In this document: one piece after another, positions 6,062-8,845 of the stretch
Layout: the number at the start of each line of letters is the position of its first letter
How positions within the stretch are numbered: position 1 is the first letter of the stretch
Assembly: GCA_019236545.1 (NCBI GenBank)
Contig: JAFAIV010000228.1
Location: 1 to 8,845 of the forward strand
Length of the DNA stretch: 8,845 bases
Direction of reading: 5' to 3'
From: Actinomycetota bacterium
Lineage (GTDB): Bacteria; Actinomycetota; Thermoleophilia; Gaiellales; Gaiellaceae
Translations under genes and position numbers: made by a program
The notes under the pieces: generated by a model
What the model saw: only the letters and a program-made list of their open reading frames with translations
The model's database searches: none
What the model was told of the DNA's origin: nothing

Positions 6062-8008
6062 TCAGCTGCCGGGCGAGAAGTAGCGCCCGAACCACTCGAG
6101 GATCGCCTCGAAGCGTTGGACGCGGTGCAGCGGCGAGCCGCCGCGCGAGAGCTCGTGGCTCTCGGCCGGGAAGCGCAGCATCTCGACCTCCTTGCCGAGC
6201 AGGCGCAGCGACGTGAACAGGTGCTCGCCCTGCTCGATGTTGCAGCGGAGGTCGTTCTCGGAGTGGACGACGAGGACGGGCGTCTCGATGTCGCGCGCGT
6301 ACGTCGCAGGCGACATCCGCAGCCACTCCTCGACGTTGTCGAGCATCGGGCCGCCGAACTGGCGCTCGAACACCCAGAAGAGGTCGCTCGACCCGAAGGC
6401 GCTCACGAGGTGGTTGACCGCGCGTTCGGAGAGGGCGGCCTTGAAGCGGTTGGTGTGGCCGACGATCCACGAGGTCATGAAGCCGCCGTACGAGCCGCCG
6501 AGGACGCCCATCCGCTCGGGGTCGAGGAAGTCCCACGTCTGGAGCGCCGTGTCGACGACCGCCATCAGGTCGGCGTAGTCGACGGTGCCCCAGCCGGGGC
6601 CGCCGCCGTCGATCGGCCCGCGGATCGCGCGGCCCCACTCCTCGCTCCGACCCGAGCCGCCGCGAGGGTTCGCGAACAGGACGGCGTAGCCGCCGCCGGC
6701 GTAGACCTGCACCTCGTCGAAGAAGCCGGTCGTGTACTGGGAGAACGGCCCGCCGTGGATCGTCAGCAGCACCGGGTAGCGCCTGCCCTCCTCGAACCCC
6801 GCCGGGCGCACGAGCCAGGCGTCCACGTCAGTCCCGTCCTCGTTCCGCGCGAGGAAGCGCTCCGGCTCGACGAGCCCCGCCGCCTCGACGAAGCCCGTCG
6901 TGTGGCTCGTGAGCCGCCGCTCGGGCGCGGCGAAGAGCTCCATCGGCGTCGTGTGCGTGGACGCGGCGTAGACGACCCGGCCGTCGCGGACGTCGTAGAG
7001 GCCGACGAGCCGCTCGCCGCCGACGAGCAGCTCCGGCTCGGCGGAGCCGTCGGCCGGGACGGCGTAGACGTGGACGTTGCCGCGATCCTCGGCCGTGAAG
7101 ACGATCCGGTCGCCGTCCCACGCGGGCTCGCGGAGGAGCGGGTACGGCCCGCACTGGAGGTCGAGCGACGTCGTCAGCAGCCGCTGGCCGCCGCCGTCCG
7201 CGTCCATCACGCCGACCTGCGTGTGGTGCGGGTAGGTGCCGTCCTCGAGATCGAAGAGGTAGGCGATGCGCGAGCCGTCGGGGGAGACCGCGAGCCGCGA
7301 GAAGCTGCCGTCGTCGCCGGTGAGCTGCCGCGGCTCGCCGCCGTCGGCGCTCACCTCGTACACGCGGCTGATCAGCTCGACGTCCCAGCGCTCGCCGCGC
7401 GCCGAGGTGAAGTAGACGCGCGAGCCGTCGTCGCTCCAGGCAGGCCCGTCGTCCTCGCAGTCGCCGTCCGTCAGTTGGCGCGGCTCGCCGCCGTCGACGC
7501 CGACGACGAAGACGTGCTTGCGGCGGTCGCCCGTCCAGCCGACGCTGTCGAGCTTGTAGAAGACGCGCGTGAAGCGGCGCGGCGCGCGCTTCGAGTCGTC
7601 CTCCTCGTCGTAGGCGGGGTCGCGCACGCGCATCGCGTACGCGATCCGGCTCGAGTCGGGCGACCACGCGATGCTCTCGACGCCCTCCTTCGCGTCGGTG
7701 AGCCGCCGCGCCTCGCCGCCGTCGGCGGGCATGACGTAGAGCTGCGCCTGCGTCTTCTTGTCGCCGCGGTTGGAGGTGAACGCGAGCCAGCGGCCGTCCG
7801 GCGACCAGCGCGGCGAGCCGTCGCGGCGCTCGCCGGAGGTGAACCGGCGCGGCTCCGAGGAGCCGTCCAGCGGAGCGATCCAGATCGCGCCCCGGTACTC
7901 GTTGGCGTCCCGGTCGATCGACCAGACCGAGTACGCGACGCGCGTCCCGTCCGGGGAGATCCTCGGGTCGGCGACGCCGGTGAGCGCGTAGACGTCCTCG
8001 GGGCGCAC
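6062..8008 (-). CDS. S9 family peptidase (prolyl oligopeptidase/acylaminoacyl-peptidase type)
   Basis: The 648-residue protein has an N-terminal beta-propeller of WD40-like PD40 repeats (about residues 10-380; repeated SPDG/SPDS blades with RIAY or RLAF strands). This is followed by an alpha/beta-hydrolase catalytic domain. It has the oxyanion-region LTIHGGP, the nucleophile motif GGSYGG with Ser506, the acid Asp586 in VVHSENDLRC and His618 in PAESHEL. The family cleaves peptides or N-acylated amino acids, with the propeller acting as a size filter. There is no signal peptide, so action is probably cytoplasmic. I chose the GTG at 8008 because the typical family N-terminus (RPEDVYALTGVADPRISPDG) begins there and TACGCT lies eight bases upstream. 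The frame stays open to an ATG at 8143, but the extra 45 residues overlap the promoter and another ORF. The gene converges on the nitroreductase gene. Confidence 0.94.
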   Translation of the reverse strand: MRPEDVYALTGVADPRISPDGTRVAYSVWSIDRDANEYRGAIWIAPLDGSSEPRRFTSGERRDGSPRWSPDGRWLAFTSNRGDKKTQAQLYVMPADGGEARRLTDAKEGVESIAWSPDSSRIAYAMRVRDPAYDEEDDSKRAPRRFTRVFYKLDSVGWTGDRRKHVFVVGVDGGEPRQLTDGDCEDDGPAWSDDGSRVYFTSARGERWDVELISRVYEVSADGGEPRQLTGDDGSFSRLAVSPDGSRIAYLFDLEDGTYPHHTQVGVMDADGGGQRLLTTSLDLQCGPYPLLREPAWDGDRIVFTAEDRGNVHVYAVPADGSAEPELLVGGERLVGLYDVRDGRVVYAASTHTTPMELFAAPERRLTSHTTGFVEAAGLVEPERFLARNEDGTDVDAWLVRPAGFEEGRRYPVLLTIHGGPFSQYTTGFFDEVQVYAGGGYAVLFANPRGGSGRSEEWGRAIRGPIDGGGPGWGTVDYADLMAVVDTALQTWDFLDPERMGVLGGSYGGFMTSWIVGHTNRFKAALSERAVNHLVSAFGSSDLFWVFERQFGGPMLDNVEEWLRMSPATYARDIETPVLVVHSENDLRCNIEQGEHLFTSLRLLGKEVEMLRFPAESHELSRGGSPLHRVQRFEAILEWFGRYFSPGS

Positions 8009-8016
8009 GAGGCGGG

Positions 8017-8022
8017 AGCGTA
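8017..8022 (-). promoter_or_regulatory. Putative -10 element TACGCT for leaderless S9 peptidase mRNA
   Basis: TACGCT on the minus strand is separated from the GTG at 8008 by eight bases, the same spacing as in front of both M32 genes. It lies in an AT-richer pocket (8021-8039) that also holds a plus-strand TTGACA. Confidence 0.45.
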
Positions 8023-8028
8023 ACGCGT

Positions 8029-8034
8029 TTGACA
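8029..8034 (+). promoter_or_regulatory. TTGACA, possible -35 box for the small ORF
   Basis: A perfect TTGACA lies on the plus strand 29 bases before the small ORF at 8064, in the AT-richest spot of the region. No convincing -10 hexamer is found 16-18 bases further on, so promoter function is doubtful. Confidence 0.25.
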
Positions 8035-8063
8035 AATGTGGACGGGGGAACATCGCCGTGTCC

Positions 8064-8216
8064 ATGGCGAAGCCGGGCTCACGGAAGACGCTCGCCGCCG
8101 CCCAGGTCGACGACGCGAGCAGCGCGCCGCTGACGCGCGGCAAGAAGGACGAGGCCGGGACGCCTCCGCCGCCGAAGCCGCTTGCAGGCGTCTTCCCGGG
8201 CGTGCCGCTCTCCTAG
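8064..8216 (+). CDS. Small uncharacterised ORF, 50 residues
   Basis: I do not recognise this product. It begins MAKPGSRKTL, has a charged middle (LTRGKKDEAG), a PPPPKP proline run at 34-39 and a tail ending in GVFPGVPLS. It is low in hydrophobic residues, with no signal peptide or membrane segment, and looks disordered. Support for coding comes from codon use: all but four of its 50 sense codons end in G or C, like the neighbours. An in-frame GTG at 8058 has GGGGGA eight bases upstream and may be the true start, adding two residues. It is divergent from the S9 gene (55 bases between starts), and its stop touches the 3' end of the convergent tRNA-Leu. The alternative is spurious coding in a GC-rich intergenic stretch. 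Confidence 0.5.
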   Translation: MAKPGSRKTLAAAQVDDASSAPLTRGKKDEAGTPPPPKPLAGVFPGVPLS

Positions 8217-8302
8217 TGCGGGCGAGAGGACTCGAACCTCCAAGGGCCTCGCGGCCCGGCGGGACCTAAACCCGCTGCGTCTACCAGTTCCGCCACACCC
8301 GC
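8217..8302 (-). tRNA. tRNA-Leu(TAG)
   Basis: An 86-base class II tRNA on the minus strand. The acceptor GCGGGTG pairs with CGCCCGC with one G-U pair, and the discriminator is A. The D arm region is TGGCGGAACTGGTAGACGC. The anticodon stem GCGGG/CCCGC encloses TTTAGGT, giving anticodon TAG, which reads CTA (leucine). A long variable arm (GGGCCGCGAGGCCC region) and T arm GGTTCGAGTCC confirm leucine identity. CCA is not encoded. It lies just downstream of the permease gene on the same strand. Confidence 0.97.
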
Positions 8303-8310
8303 GCGCGTGA

Positions 8311-8316
8311 AGCGTA
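8311..8316 (-). promoter_or_regulatory. Putative -10 element TACGCT of tRNA-Leu
   Basis: TACGCT on the minus strand ends eight bases before the mature tRNA 5' end and begins four bases after the permease stop codon. Any -35 contact would fall inside the permease's histidine codons. Confidence 0.5.
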
Positions 8317-8320
8317 CGGG

Positions 8321-8845
8321 TCAGCCGTGGTGGGCGTGGTGCGCGTGCCCGTGGTGGGCGTGCTCGTGGTGCTCGTGGCCCTCGCCCATCGGCTCGTCCA
8401 TCATCCTGAGCATCGCCCAGCCGCCGCCGTGGCGGAAGTAGCGCCAGAGGAGCACCGCCGCGACGCCGAGGAAGGCGATGTCGAGGTACGTCGTGTAGTT
8501 CCAGGTGACCGTCGCCTCGACGATCTTCGCGTGCCGGACCGTCGGCTCGGCGCCCGCCGCCTGGAAGAGGAGCTCGACGATCAGCCCGGCCGCGGCCATC
8601 GTCGCGTAGAAGGCCGCAAGCAGGAAGCCGGCCATCCTCCAGCCGTAGTACCTCCGGTAGATGGAGAGGATCGGGAGGATGATCAGGTCGGCGAAGACGA
8701 ACGTCAGGACGCCGCCGAAGCTGATCCCGCCGTTCCAGAGGACGGCCGCGAGCGGGACGTTCCCGACCGAGCAGACGAAGCTGAGCATCGCCACCGCAGG
8801 CGCGATCAGCGGCCCCCAGACCCTCGCGAGCGTGGGGTGGTGGTC
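8321..8845 (-). CDS. Partial ArsP_1-family (DUF318) permease with histidine-rich C-terminus
   Basis: The frame is open from the right edge, so the N-terminus is missing and 174 C-terminal residues are seen. The segment GPLIAPAVAMLSFVCSVGNVP (11-31), followed by LAAVLWNGGISFGG and FADLIILPIL-IYRRYYG, is the conserved signature of this permease family, with its Cys-Ser-Val-Gly-Asn membrane motif. Members are linked to export of metals or metalloids such as organoarsenicals, copper or zinc; the substrate here is not known. Membrane segments lie near residues 12-36, 40-61, 70-95 and 118-135. The last 20 residues include 11 histidines, a likely cytoplasmic metal-binding tail. In-frame GTG and ATG codons at 8794 and 8788 are internal, since family similarity continues upstream. 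tRNA-Leu begins 18 bases after the stop. Confidence 0.88.
   Translation of the reverse strand, partial: DHHPTLARVWGPLIAPAVAMLSFVCSVGNVPLAAVLWNGGISFGGVLTFVFADLIILPILSIYRRYYGWRMAGFLLAAFYATMAAAGLIVELLFQAAGAEPTVRHAKIVEATVTWNYTTYLDIAFLGVAAVLLWRYFRHGGGWAMLRMMDEPMGEGHEHHEHAHHGHAHHAHHG

Noticed and set aside
8009..8143. N-terminal extension of the S9 peptidase to an ATG at 8143
   Set aside because: Family similarity begins at the GTG at 8008. The extension covers the TACGCT box and overlaps the small ORF on the other strand.
8321..8395. Short GTG-rich repeats as a possible CRISPR or tandem repeat
   Set aside because: They are histidine codons read on the minus strand, with no regular repeat-spacer structure.
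1..8845. A defence system, mobile element or biosynthetic cluster
   Set aside because: I found no transposase, integrase, nuclease, toxin-antitoxin or synthase gene, no flanking repeats at the tRNAs, and uniform base composition. The genes are ordinary housekeeping and stress types.

Overview
The window is uniformly very GC-rich, with G or C at nearly every third codon position. Start codons are frequently GTG, -10-like TANNNT hexamers occur without a recognisable -35 box, and none of the four tRNA genes encodes its CCA end. With the gene content (M32 carboxypeptidases, PfpI-type protein, S9 peptidase, F/MN nitroreductase), this fits a chromosomal segment of a high-GC Actinomycetota, perhaps a deep-branching Thermoleophilia-like lineage. 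The phylum is an inference from style, not from a marker gene. I see no insertion sequence, phage gene or CRISPR array.

Layout from left to right. (1) The N-terminal part of a polytopic membrane protein, minus strand, runs off the left edge. (2) tRNA-Arg(TCT), minus strand, is divergent from the first M32 carboxypeptidase gene, which is followed co-directionally by a PfpI/DJ-1 family gene. (3) tRNA-His(GTG) and mntP (manganese exporter), both minus strand and apparently one transcript, converge on the PfpI gene with overlapping stop codons. (4) A second, paralogous M32 carboxypeptidase, plus strand, is divergent from tRNA-His and converges on a DUF1905 gene with overlapping stop codons. (5) tRNA-Arg(TCG) is followed by a nitroreductase gene, plus strand; the tRNA is divergent from the DUF1905 gene. 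(6) A large S9 prolyl-oligopeptidase-type peptidase, minus strand, converges on the nitroreductase gene with a one-base gap. (7) A 50-codon uncharacterised ORF, plus strand, stops directly against the 3' end of tRNA-Leu(TAG), minus strand. (8) An ArsP_1-type metal permease with a histidine-rich tail, minus strand, runs off the right edge.

Proteolysis is the dominant theme: two M32 carboxypeptidases, one S9 peptidase and a PfpI-type protein could contribute to intracellular peptide and protein turnover. Metal export is the second theme (MntP and the ArsP_1 permease). No multi-gene pathway is evident, and nothing here looks like a defence island.

The most unusual features concern expression rather than protein content. 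The hexamer TACGCT sits just upstream of all four tRNA genes and two protein genes. Several protein genes begin 7-8 bases after a TANNNT-like hexamer and lack a Shine-Dalgarno sequence, which suggests leaderless mRNAs. One TACGCTA site can act as a -10 box on both strands. The mntP start codon lies only six bases after a tRNA. Convergent neighbours overlap at CTAG or are separated by 0-1 bases, leaving no room for terminators. The two M32 genes share long identical nucleotide runs in their 3' halves, which suggests gene conversion.
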